Assembly: GCA_019313825.1 (NCBI GenBank)
Contig: JAFDAM010000019.1
Location: forward strand, 1-34,112
Reading direction: 5' to 3'
Source: Deltaproteobacteria bacterium
GTDB taxonomy: Bacteria > Desulfobacterota > DSM-4660 > Desulfatiglandales > HGW-15
DNA: 34,112 nt
This document shows, in pieces, positions 1 through 8,552 of the stretch. Made by a program: the position numbers and the translations under genes. Under the pieces are notes generated by a model. The model had not been told where the DNA came from. It was given only the letters and a program-made list of their open reading frames with translations, and ran no database searches. The stretch's first letter is position 1; each line of letters opens with the position of its first letter.

Positions 1-560
1 AAATGAACTACCCCGCAGCAAGCTACGGGGTATCAAAATCTCAGAACAGCTTCAGCTGCAACTCTTGGCTATGGAGCTTCTTGTAATCTTTTTCGGGTCT
101 ACCTTGGCTTTTTACATAGTTCTTTATCGTGCCTTCATCACCGTGCCGGCCCACGGTGCTGATGAAGTACCCTTTGGTCCAAAACTCTCCACCCCACAAT
201 TGCTCCTTGACTGTGGGTACACGCTTGAATATTTCTCTGGCCGTTATGCTTTTCACTATTTTTACTAACCGAGTTGGGCTATAGCTCGGAACTGACTGGA
301 GCAGAAAATGAACATGGTCCTTTTCAACACCGATCTCTATGAAGACAATTTCGTACCGCTTTCCAATCTCCAAGCATACATCCTTGAGAACCGAATCTAC
401 CTCTTCTGTAAACACAACCCGTCTGTATTTGGCAGGGCATACCAAGTGATAAAGCAGTATCGATACGTTATGATGCTTATGGATATATTCGCTCACATCA
501 TAATGCTAACACTATTTAAAAGGCCGAAGCAAGCTTCGGGGAATTAACCCCAAAGGGATT
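1..560 (-). mobile_element. IS200/IS605-type insertion element (approximate limits)
   Basis: Y1 (HUH) transposase ORF flanked by hairpins TACCCCGCAGCAAGCTACGGGGTA (9-32) and CCGAAGCAAGCTTCGG (524-539), both containing AGCAAGCT, as expected for subterminal palindromes. Confidence 0.75.
41..496 (-). CDS. tnpA: IS200/IS605 family transposase TnpA
   Basis: 151 aa; HUH motif in 'EKDHVHFLLQSVP' and late catalytic-Tyr region 'IKNYVKSQG'. Confidence 0.9.
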   Translation of the reverse strand: MSEYIHKHHNVSILLYHLVCPAKYRRVVFTEEVDSVLKDVCLEIGKRYEIVFIEIGVEKDHVHFLLQSVPSYSPTRLVKIVKSITAREIFKRVPTVKEQLWGGEFWTKGYFISTVGRHGDEGTIKNYVKSQGRPEKDYKKLHSQELQLKLF

Positions 561-765
561 AAAAAAAACATCTTCCACCATAATTGAATCCCTCCTGGAG
601 ATCATGAAGAAGACCATAGAATCAGGCGAGGATGTATTGATCTCAGGATTTGGGAAGTTCTGTGTAAATGAAAAGAATGAACGGAAGGGCAGGAACCCCC
701 AGACCGAGAGTGCTTTGATGTTGGATGCGAGGAGGGTGGTGGTGTTTAAGTGTTCGGGGTGTTGA
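541..765 (+). pseudogene. 5'-truncated integration host factor/HU-type DNA-binding protein
   Basis: In-frame reading (LTPKGLKKTSSTIIESLLEIMKKTIESGEDVLISGFGKFCVNEKNERKGRNPQTESALMLDARRVVVFKCSGC*) with IHF signatures 'GEDVLISGFGKF', 'GRNPQT' and 'ARRVVVFK'; N-terminus is replaced by the IS end. Confidence 0.85.
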
Positions 766-769
766 GGGA
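716..769. repeat. Direct repeat copy 1 (IHF gene 3' end)
   Basis: TGATGTTGGATGCGAGGAGGGTGGTGGTGTTTAAGTGTTCGGGGTGTTGAGGGA; 52/54 identical to 2663-2716. Confidence 0.9.
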
Positions 770-777
770 TAGGGTGA

Positions 778-1227
778 ATGGGGAATAAGTCAATGAAATT
801 GACTGAGAAAGATTTGAATCATGGAGACCACATTTATGTAAAGCGAAAAGGACTACTCTATTCTCATCATGGAATATATGCCGGAGAAGGAACTGTCATT
901 CATTATCAAGGAGCAGAGAAGGAGAAAAAAGATCCAGTAGTCAGAAAAACAGACATGGATGAGTTTCTTAATGTTGGAAAACTGAAAAGACGTGACTACA
1001 AGAAGCGCTTACCTCCTTCTGAAACTCTAAAGATTGCAAGAGAGCATTTGTCTAATAACGGGTATTCTCTTGCATTCAATAATTGTGAACATTTTGCCAC
1101 TTACTGTGCTACAGGAAAGAAGAGGAGCAGACAGGTAAGAAAAGTCATTGGTGGTATTGTTGGAGTTGCCTTTGCTGTTACTGCCACTGTTATCCGAAAG
1201 AAAATAACCAGAAAACAAGAAGTATAA
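778..1227 (+). CDS. LRAT-domain (NlpC/P60-superfamily) protein with C-terminal hydrophobic segment
   Basis: N-terminal 'GDHIYVKRKGLLYSHHGIYAGEGTVIHY' (His box) and 'NNCEHFATYC' (Cys box), then a hydrophobic helix 'IGGIVGVAFAVTATVI'. Confidence 0.85.
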   Translation: MGNKSMKLTEKDLNHGDHIYVKRKGLLYSHHGIYAGEGTVIHYQGAEKEKKDPVVRKTDMDEFLNVGKLKRRDYKKRLPPSETLKIAREHLSNNGYSLAFNNCEHFATYCATGKKRSRQVRKVIGGIVGVAFAVTATVIRKKITRKQEV

Positions 1228-1308
1228 TGCCCAAAGAACAGTTGATATCATTTATAACTCCATTGTTCCTGGTTTAATGATCATACTATTACATAAGTCA
1301 TTAATAGA

Positions 1309-2064
1309 ATGAGAATGACAGGGAGTTTAAAAATGTTAAAAGGTATATCCAATCATCCATCCAATATCGCCGAATCGGCTGTTGAATTCCTCAAATCGGT
1401 TGAGGTATCGGAGAAGACTAAAAAACTCTATTCGGAAATATTTTATCTCTTCTTAGAAAGCCTACTTTCTGATTCATCTGCTGTTATTGAAGGTGAAGAT
1501 GGAGAGTATCTACTTTCTCATAACTGGGATGACTATTACGGTGGCGCAATCTCCATTTTTATTGACTGGTGGTTGCCTCGAAAAGTAATAGGCGAGGATA
1601 CCTTAATAGCACGGGCACCTGGAGTTTTACGTAAGTGGATCAAATGGTGCTATAAGCACAATTATTTTGATAAAGAACATTATGAAGATTTCATAGATTC
1701 TGTACCCAGAGGTAAAAGCAAAGAAGTCAAACGTCTTCAGAAAGCAGGAGATCTGCTCTATTCTCTTCACACCCCCGATCCGGATGCTTGGATGACTGGA
1801 GATAAGGACAAAGTGGTTTCAATTGACCATCACAAGGAACCGGATGAATTGGATGAAGGGTTTATGAAGATTATTCGGTTTGAGAAAGATTTTGCATATC
1901 TTGAGAACGAAGAAGGTGCCAAAAAAGGTCCAGTGATGCTAAGTAAAGAACTTGTGAAAGTCCTGAATATCGGTGATGCCATGAATGTTTCTATTGGACG
2001 ATATGCTAATCTTTGGAAGGTGTTAGAGAGCGGAAATGTCTATGCCGAAGATACTATCCTATAA
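1309..2064 (+). CDS. Hypothetical protein; N-terminal part weakly resembles a SAM-like core-binding domain without an integrase catalytic domain
   Basis: 251 aa ORF downstream of the LRAT gene; helical N-terminus 'AVEFLKSVEVSEKTKKLYSEIFYLFLESLL ... APGVLRKWIKWCYKHNYF'. Confidence 0.6.
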   Translation: MRMTGSLKMLKGISNHPSNIAESAVEFLKSVEVSEKTKKLYSEIFYLFLESLLSDSSAVIEGEDGEYLLSHNWDDYYGGAISIFIDWWLPRKVIGEDTLIARAPGVLRKWIKWCYKHNYFDKEHYEDFIDSVPRGKSKEVKRLQKAGDLLYSLHTPDPDAWMTGDKDKVVSIDHHKEPDELDEGFMKIIRFEKDFAYLENEEGAKKGPVMLSKELVKVLNIGDAMNVSIGRYANLWKVLESGNVYAEDTIL

Positions 2065-2113
2065 TGTAGAATTTATCTCTTTTTGCTTAAGAAAAATGTA
2101 AGGAAAATTCCAG

Positions 2114-2584
2114 ATGGAAATTGATAAGACTTTACCGCATCATCTTTTAGAAGGGACAATTGGGGTACCCATCATAGAAATAGTATCCAACAATTTTGAA
2201 GAGACACCGGGATATGAAGGATCAGTTAATACCTATCAGGAGATCGTCTTCCAGATAAAAGAGGAAGAACCAGATATATATACCATTGGCATTTTATATG
2301 CACTCTCACTGATGTCGTTTACTTATGCGGCACCGAGAGGTTATTCTGCTGAATATTTTATTCCTGATGAACAGTGGGCTCTGGGATATTTTATTCAGGG
2401 ACTGGAATTTAAATCGAACCGACTTTGTTTCACATCGGATTATGTTTCAGGTAGATTGATGAAAACGGATATAAGTTTCGAATCCGGCGGTAAGGTAACG
2501 CTCACTACTAGGAACCGAGGGAAAGGCGCTGAAAGATGGTTGACCCATCTACAAGGGAAGAAACATATTAAACCAGTGAATTAA
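2114..2584 (+). CDS. Hypothetical protein
   Basis: 156 aa ORF 49 bp downstream of the 251-aa ORF, same strand; no family recognised. Confidence 0.6.
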   Translation: MEIDKTLPHHLLEGTIGVPIIEIVSNNFEETPGYEGSVNTYQEIVFQIKEEEPDIYTIGILYALSLMSFTYAAPRGYSAEYFIPDEQWALGYFIQGLEFKSNRLCFTSDYVSGRLMKTDISFESGGKVTLTTRNRGKGAERWLTHLQGKKHIKPVN

Positions 2585-2662
2585 AGGGATGGCTCTATTT
2601 TTTTAGAAGAAGAAGAAAATGATTGGAGCTGAATTGATGAAATCCTTAGATTGATGATGGTA

Positions 2663-2716
2663 TGATGTTGGATGCGAGGAAGGTGGTGGTGTTTAAGTGT
2701 TCGGGGTGTTAAGGGA
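2663..2716. repeat. Direct repeat copy 2 (IHF gene 3' end, isolated)
   Basis: 52/54 identical to 716-769 but without the rest of an IHF gene upstream. Confidence 0.9.
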
Positions 2717-2902
2717 GAGGATGAGGAAAGGGTGGGGAAAGTTAAAGGAAAAATCCTTTTAATTCCGTGTGAGAATTTGTGTGAGAAAATCTTTCCAAAA
2801 TCTGCTAAAATGTGGAAAATCTACTAAAATCGGAAAAAATGAAACTCAATGATTTCAACAAGTTGTGTTATTTGAGGAGGTTAGGAAACTCGGGGTTAAT
2901 GT

Positions 2903-2947
2903 CTGTTAACCACCCTGTCGGCGGTTCGAGTCCGTCCCGGGGAGCCA
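2903..2947 (+). pseudogene. tRNA-Asn(GTT) 3' half, probable attachment-site remnant
   Basis: CTGTTAA CCACC CTGTC GGCGG TTCGAGT CCGTC CCGGGGA G CCA: exactly 45 nt, matching tRNA positions 32-76 with a GTT anticodon; no matching 5' half upstream. Confidence 0.75.
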
Positions 2948-3049
2948 TTCGATGCGAAAAGGGAGGCCATCATGCGATGGCACCCTTTTCTTACTCATGG
3001 CCTGTGGCCGATAATTTTCCGAATAAATGACACTTTTCGCATCGAATGG
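2945..3049. repeat. 17-bp perfect inverted repeat CCATTCGATGCGAAAAG / CTTTTCGCATCGAATGG
   Basis: Left arm 2945-2961, right arm 3033-3049. Confidence 0.85.
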
Positions 3050-3383
3050 CCCTGAGGGGCTTTTCTGCTTCTCCAGGTTTCTCTAAGAGCCTCCAGGGCA
3101 ATGTCCAGACCGACTTTGTTCCGGAACTTGAAGCAGTCGGTGACCGTTTTGGCGGGACTATAGACCTTGACCACGACGCGGTCAATCTCGTGTTTTTCGA
3201 CACCGAAACTGAAAGCCGGCCCGCTGAAGCGAACGATCTCAAGGGGGGGATAATCAAATTTCGGCTCCCATCTCTTGTTTTCAATGGCGATCCACACGCT
3301 ATGGGCGATCTGCGTTGTTAGGTGGTGAAATTCCAGGGCTGAAATCAGGCAGATCACCTCGTCTGGCCCTGCACCTGTGACCC
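2995..3383 (-). pseudogene. AbiEi-type antitoxin (type IV toxin-antitoxin) C-terminal remnant
   Basis: Frame reads '...RVTGAGPDEVICLISALEFHHLTTQIAHSVWIAIENKRWEPKFDYPPLEIVRFSGPAFSFGVEKHEIDRVVVKVYSPAKTVTDCFKFRNKVGLDIALEALRETWRSRKA'; N-terminal wHTH absent, no AbiEii partner seen. Confidence 0.7.
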
Positions 3384-4120
3384 GATCAAGGATACCAGGT
3401 CCTCAAACCGGCTCTGCAAACGGGCAAGCATCCTTGGCAGCTGCATCATGCGCCTGGATCGCCGCAAAAGCTCATTCTTCCACCGCAACTCTTTGGTTTT
3501 GTCATCAAACATTTGGTGATCCTCCTTTTGATGGCACACTTACATTTTACCCTGCGAAACGTATGCTCGTCAAGATACCTTGTGATATCAGTAGGTTGAG
3601 GGCTTTGTCATGGGTAGGGAATTAGTCCAAATAGTCAAGGGATGTCCCCGGGTTCACAACCTTCCCTTAGCCCCCGCGTCAAACCGTAAGTCGAGTTTTC
3701 CCCGTTACGGCTTACCGACGACCTTCCCCATGATTTTAGCCTTGGCCACATTAGCAGAGGTATAAAAAGATGGTTATCTTTATGTTGCCGGTCTATGGGA
3801 CGAGCCTCTTAAAATGAAATACAACATGTTGCTTTTTTTGCCAATTTGGGATATCTCTTGCTAAGCGCCAATAATCATCTGGCTTCAAGGGGCTGGATCA
3901 ACTCACAACACAAGGCAAGTAACAGTAGCTTTATACCCAAATAGTCGCATTCTATCTTACCCCGGATTCTCGATCCCGGATCGCCCCTTGGTTATAATAC
4001 TTTGCCTGATTTCCTGCGCTATACAATAACTACCCAATTCAATATTATACCATGTAAATGGTAAATAGAACGCCACACGAAACATCCATCCATGCCCTTT
4101 CATTTAAAAAAGGAAGGTAA

Positions 4121-5299
4121 ATGAATACTGACCTGTCATTTATTACCAACGAAGAAAATCAAAGACTTAAAGAGCGGTTTGAAGTCCTTATTAAAGACAC
4201 TTCATTCTTTGACTGCCTTGTAGCTTATTTCTATTCCAGCGGGTTTCACGCTATCTACCATTCTTTAGAAAACACAGAAAAGATAAGAATTCTTATTGGA
4301 ATCAGCACAAGCAGACAAACTTACGAATTACTGGAAAACGCCAAAAAACAAAAACAGCAACAAATTGATTTCTCGCACGCTGAAACCAAGCAGGAAGTTG
4401 AAAATTTTGTTCAAAAAGAAATGGAGGATTCTGAGGATAATAGAAAAGTTGAAGAAGGCGTAAATAAATTTATAGAATGGGCTAAAAGCGGCAAACTGGA
4501 AATAAAAGCTTATCCGTCACAGAACATACATGCCAAACTCTATATTATGACGTTTACTGAAGGCGATAGGGATGCCGGACGCGTTATTACAGGCTCCAGC
4601 AATTTTACAAAGGCCGGGCTGGTTGACAATCTTGAATTCAACGTGGAATTGAAAAACAGAAGCGACTATGATTTTGCTAAAAATAAATTTGAGGAATTAT
4701 GGAAAAACGCTGTAGATGTCAGCGAAAAATATGTTCAGACAATTCAGGAAAAGACCTGGTTGAGTCAAAATATCTCACCGTACCAGTTATACCTGAAATT
4801 TCTCTACGAATATTTCAAGGATGAACTCAGCCAGACAGATGAAGTATTTGTTAAGTATCTCCCGCAGGAGTTTAAAAAGCTTGAATATCAGGAGCAGGCG
4901 GTTTTAAACGCCAAAAAGATACTTCTGGAATACGGCGGCGTTTTCATCTCCGACGTTGTGGGCCTGGGAAAAACATACATTTCAGCGATGCTGGCAGGTC
5001 AACTGGACGGAAGAACACTTGTTATCGCCCCGCCCGTGCTCCTGGAAAAATCCAACCCCGGGTCCTGGCCGAATGTCTTTTCAGACTTCAGGGTTCAGGC
5101 GGATTTTGAATCCATCGGAAAACTGGACGATCTGCTGGCCAGGGGAACGGACAAGTACACAAATATCATCATAGACGAAGCACACCGCTTTCGAACTGAA
5201 ACAACGATTTCCTATGAGAAACTGGCCGAAATCTGCCGCGCCAAAAGGGTTATCCTGGTAACGGCAACACCCTACAATATTGCCAATTGTTGTAAATGA
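4121..5299 (+). pseudogene. PLD-family (HKD) nuclease fused to SNF2/DEAD helicase, truncated after helicase motif III
   Basis: PLD-like 'IHAKLYIMTF...GSSNFTKAGLVDNLEFNVEL'; Walker A 'DVVGLGKTYIS'; 'IIIDEAHRFR'; 'VILVTATPYN' followed at once by IANCCK*. The helicase C-terminal half is missing. Confidence 0.75.
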
Positions 5300-5517
5300 C
5301 GATTTTAAACAGGGTTTCACATGAAAAGATGAACACTGGTATGCCAAATCTAAACCAGTCCGATACACTTCTTCACTCTATCTATAATCCCCATTGGGAG
5401 CACAAATTGTCGATTTTACCAAAATCGGTATTTCCGACAATTTCAGAAATCCTATACAAACATCGGGCAAAGTCCGGACCTGCCAAGGTTATGCTCATTT
5501 GTTAAAGGAAAGCTTGT

Positions 5518-6486
5518 ATGAAAAAGAATAGATGCGCACTCTGTTCAAGCAACAAAGCACGTCGAAAATGCGCGAAGCATGGTGATACCCTGATATGCCC
5601 GCAGTGCTGTTCAGAGTCTCGCGACACAGTTTGCAGCGGTTGTCATTACTATAAAAAAGCCAGACAATACCAATCATCAAAGATTTCCAAACCGAAAAAT
5701 AGACACTTTATTGCCGAGATAAATGAGGAAGTTGAAAAGTCTGTTGATGATGCACTTGCTTTGGTTGAGCGTGGGAATATTCTGGAAGCAGAACATAAAC
5801 TTGAATCCCTGCGGACCAGTTATCCCACGAATCACATGGTCAACTATGGAATTGGGGTTGTCCATGCTTTCAGGGGCGACAACGACAAGGCCATAGACTA
5901 CTTCACTAGAGCAACCAGTGTGTTTCCTTATTTGATAGAGGCTCATTTCAACAAGGCAGTCGCATACAAGAACAAGCTTGACATTAAGAATGCGATTAAA
6001 TCTTTTGCTGAAGTCATCGAATTGGGTGATCCTCAAAATGATATGGTCCGTCAGGCAAGCGAATTTGTTGCCGGGTTTGAAGAACAGGTTTTTAAGACAC
6101 ATAATGTTACCTTGGATCGGTTCTTTGAATCACAAAGTGAGTTTGAAACAGGTTTTTCATTCATGGAAGACGGGAAATGGGAAAAAGCGATTGACCGATT
6201 CAAGAGGGCTGTCAGATTGAACCGCGCGCATCCTCAAAGCTATGGAAACATGGGTTTGTGTTACGCTCAGTTGGGCCGGAAAAAGGATGCACTTGATGCC
6301 TTCGACAAAGCCATCGGATTAGACCCCAACTATGAACCTGCAATTGTTAACAGGGCGTTTGTGGAGCGACTTGAGGAGGGAGAGCCCCTCAACCAGGAAA
6401 GATTTGAGTCTGTCAATTATTATAAGGATTATCCTTTCAAGAAAAAATCTTTTATTCAGGAGACACTTAATAGAATTTTTAAGTAA
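5518..6486 (+). CDS. TPR-repeat protein with N-terminal Cys-rich (putative zinc-binding) domain
   Basis: 'CALCSSNKARRKCAKHGDTLICPQCCSESRDTVCSGC' followed by TPR units such as 'HPQSYGNMGLCYAQLGRKKDALDAFDKAIGLDPNYEPA'. Confidence 0.8.
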   Translation: MKKNRCALCSSNKARRKCAKHGDTLICPQCCSESRDTVCSGCHYYKKARQYQSSKISKPKNRHFIAEINEEVEKSVDDALALVERGNILEAEHKLESLRTSYPTNHMVNYGIGVVHAFRGDNDKAIDYFTRATSVFPYLIEAHFNKAVAYKNKLDIKNAIKSFAEVIELGDPQNDMVRQASEFVAGFEEQVFKTHNVTLDRFFESQSEFETGFSFMEDGKWEKAIDRFKRAVRLNRAHPQSYGNMGLCYAQLGRKKDALDAFDKAIGLDPNYEPAIVNRAFVERLEEGEPLNQERFESVNYYKDYPFKKKSFIQETLNRIFK

Positions 6487-6595
6487 AAAGCGTGTAGGAG
6501 TGGGATGCCCTTAAAATTCTAAGAATCTTTTTCTATTAATCGAGAATCTTTTAAAAGAGGAGATTTTGAATATTCGGAAACTGAGAGAGTAAGAT

Positions 6596-8524
6596 ATGCT
6601 TGAAGAACATCTTTACCGGCACTTTGGATTTGAGTCTTTTATGACAGGACAGAGGGATGTGATTGAGTTGATCACCAGAGGAGATTCGGCCGTCGCTATT
6701 TTTCCTACGGGTTCGGGGAAGTCCCTGTGTTATCAGCTTCCGGCTCTGCTGCTGACCCATATGACCCTGGTTGTATCACCATTGCTGGCCCTGATGAAAG
6801 ATCAGGTCGATTTCCTCATTTCCCGTAATATTGCCGCTGCCCGGCTGGACTCGACCCTCGAACCTGAAGCCTATAACGAGATACTTTTTAAAGCCAAAAA
6901 AGGTGAACTTAAAATACTTATGATTTCCGTAGAGCGATTTAAAAACGAACGCTTCAGACATCATCTCGAAAATATGGATATATCCCTGCTGGTTGTGGAT
7001 GAAGCCCATTGCATCTCTCAATGGGGACACAATTTCCGTCCGGAGTACCTGAAGCTGACTGTCTATAAAAAAGAGTACCGCATCCCCCAAACCCTGCTCA
7101 TGACCGCTACTGCCGCTCCTCCGGTTATCGGGGATATGTGCTCCGGATTTGATATTCCCCTGGAAAATGTCATCATCACCGGTTTTTACCGGAAGAACCT
7201 TTTTCTGAAGGTCACCCCGGTAAAGGAATCTGAAAAGCCGGATATGCTGCTTGACCGGATCAATGAGGAGCCTGCTTCACCCACAATCGTTTATGTTACT
7301 CTTCAGCATACTGCTGAAGAAATAGCGGAATTTCTGGTGAATAAAGGGGTTCGCTCTGCCTGCTACCACGCGGGAATGAAGAACAGGGAGCGTGAACGGA
7401 TTCAGGATCAATTCATGGGTGGAACCATCTCTTGTGTGGTCGCCACCATCGCTTTTGGTATGGGCATTGACAAGAAGGATATTCGCCGGATAATTCATTT
7501 TGATCTTCCCAAAACCCTTGAAAATTACAGCCAGGAGATCGGTCGCGCAGGCCGTGATGGAAAACCGGCCTTGTGCGAGGCACTGGCCAACCGGGACAAT
7601 ATCAGTATCCTTGAGAATTTTATTTATGGTGATACACCGGAAAAGCAGGCTATCGCTGATTTGCTTGGGCAAATCAAGGCGCAACCGGAATTTATCTGGG
7701 AGTTCGGGCTTATTCCCCTTTCTTTTGAGTTGAATATTCGGCTGCTTCCTTTGAAAACACTCCTTGTCTACCTTGAAATGGCGGGCATAATTCGCCCTAA
7801 ATTCACTTACTTTGATCAGTACGCCTTTCAGTACCTCAAAGACAGAGACGATATTATCGGAAGCTTCAAGGGTGAACGCAGGGATTTTGCGGCATCTATT
7901 CTTGATCACTGCGAAACAAAAAAGATATGGACCTATGTTGATGTGGAGAGCATGGTTGCCGGGTATGGAGCCGAACGCAAACGGGTGGTTGCGGCACTGG
8001 AATATTTTGAAGAGCGAGGGTGGATAAGCCTCCAGGCCCGTCAGTCGGTGGAGGTATTTGATCTTATGGATAAGAGTTTTGATATTGATCATCTGGCAAA
8101 AACCATGTTTGAGAAGTTTAAAGAAAGGGAAGCCCATGAGATTGAAAAGATTCATAAAATGATTCTTTTCTTTGAAAACGGGGACTGTATCAGTAAGGCA
8201 CTGGCCGGCTATTTTGGCGAAACCATAGCTGTTGACCGATGTGGTCATTGTTCGGCATGCAAGGGGCATTTGACAAGGATGCCGGACACACGTAACCTTA
8301 AGCCTCTGACTGATCTGGACCTGAAAGAACTCATCAGCGGTTTTCTTGCAAAGCAGGATTCCCCTGCCACGCCTTTAGATATGGTAAAGTTTCTTTGCGG
8401 AATCCAGACGCCCGCCTTTATGAAGATAAAGGCCAGGTCTCTGCCGAATTTCGGCGTGCTGAAGCAGTATCCTTTTATGGAAGTAAAGACCTGGGTCAAA
8501 GCGAATCTTGAGTGCATCAATTAA
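6596..8524 (+). CDS. recQ: RecQ-family ATP-dependent DNA helicase
   Basis: 642 aa; 'FPTGSGKSLCYQLPAL', 'VVDEAHCISQWGHNFRPEY', 'LMTATAAP', 'YSQEIGRAGRDGKPA', C-terminal Cys cluster 'CGHCSACKGH'. Confidence 0.9.
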   Translation: MLEEHLYRHFGFESFMTGQRDVIELITRGDSAVAIFPTGSGKSLCYQLPALLLTHMTLVVSPLLALMKDQVDFLISRNIAAARLDSTLEPEAYNEILFKAKKGELKILMISVERFKNERFRHHLENMDISLLVVDEAHCISQWGHNFRPEYLKLTVYKKEYRIPQTLLMTATAAPPVIGDMCSGFDIPLENVIITGFYRKNLFLKVTPVKESEKPDMLLDRINEEPASPTIVYVTLQHTAEEIAEFLVNKGVRSACYHAGMKNRERERIQDQFMGGTISCVVATIAFGMGIDKKDIRRIIHFDLPKTLENYSQEIGRAGRDGKPALCEALANRDNISILENFIYGDTPEKQAIADLLGQIKAQPEFIWEFGLIPLSFELNIRLLPLKTLLVYLEMAGIIRPKFTYFDQYAFQYLKDRDDIIGSFKGERRDFAASILDHCETKKIWTYVDVESMVAGYGAERKRVVAALEYFEERGWISLQARQSVEVFDLMDKSFDIDHLAKTMFEKFKEREAHEIEKIHKMILFFENGDCISKALAGYFGETIAVDRCGHCSACKGHLTRMPDTRNLKPLTDLDLKELISGFLAKQDSPATPLDMVKFLCGIQTPAFMKIKARSLPNFGVLKQYPFMEVKTWVKANLECIN

Positions 8525-8552
8525 TGAACAGAGGGGCAATTTCCGGATCGTA

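Noticed and set aside
2812-3030. 72-aa ORF spanning the tRNA fragment
   Set aside because: Runs through the tRNA-Asn 3' half and the inverted repeat; unlikely to be coding.
7277-8269. 330-aa ORF on the minus strand
   Set aside because: Fully antisense to recQ, low-complexity codon shadow, no recognisable domain.
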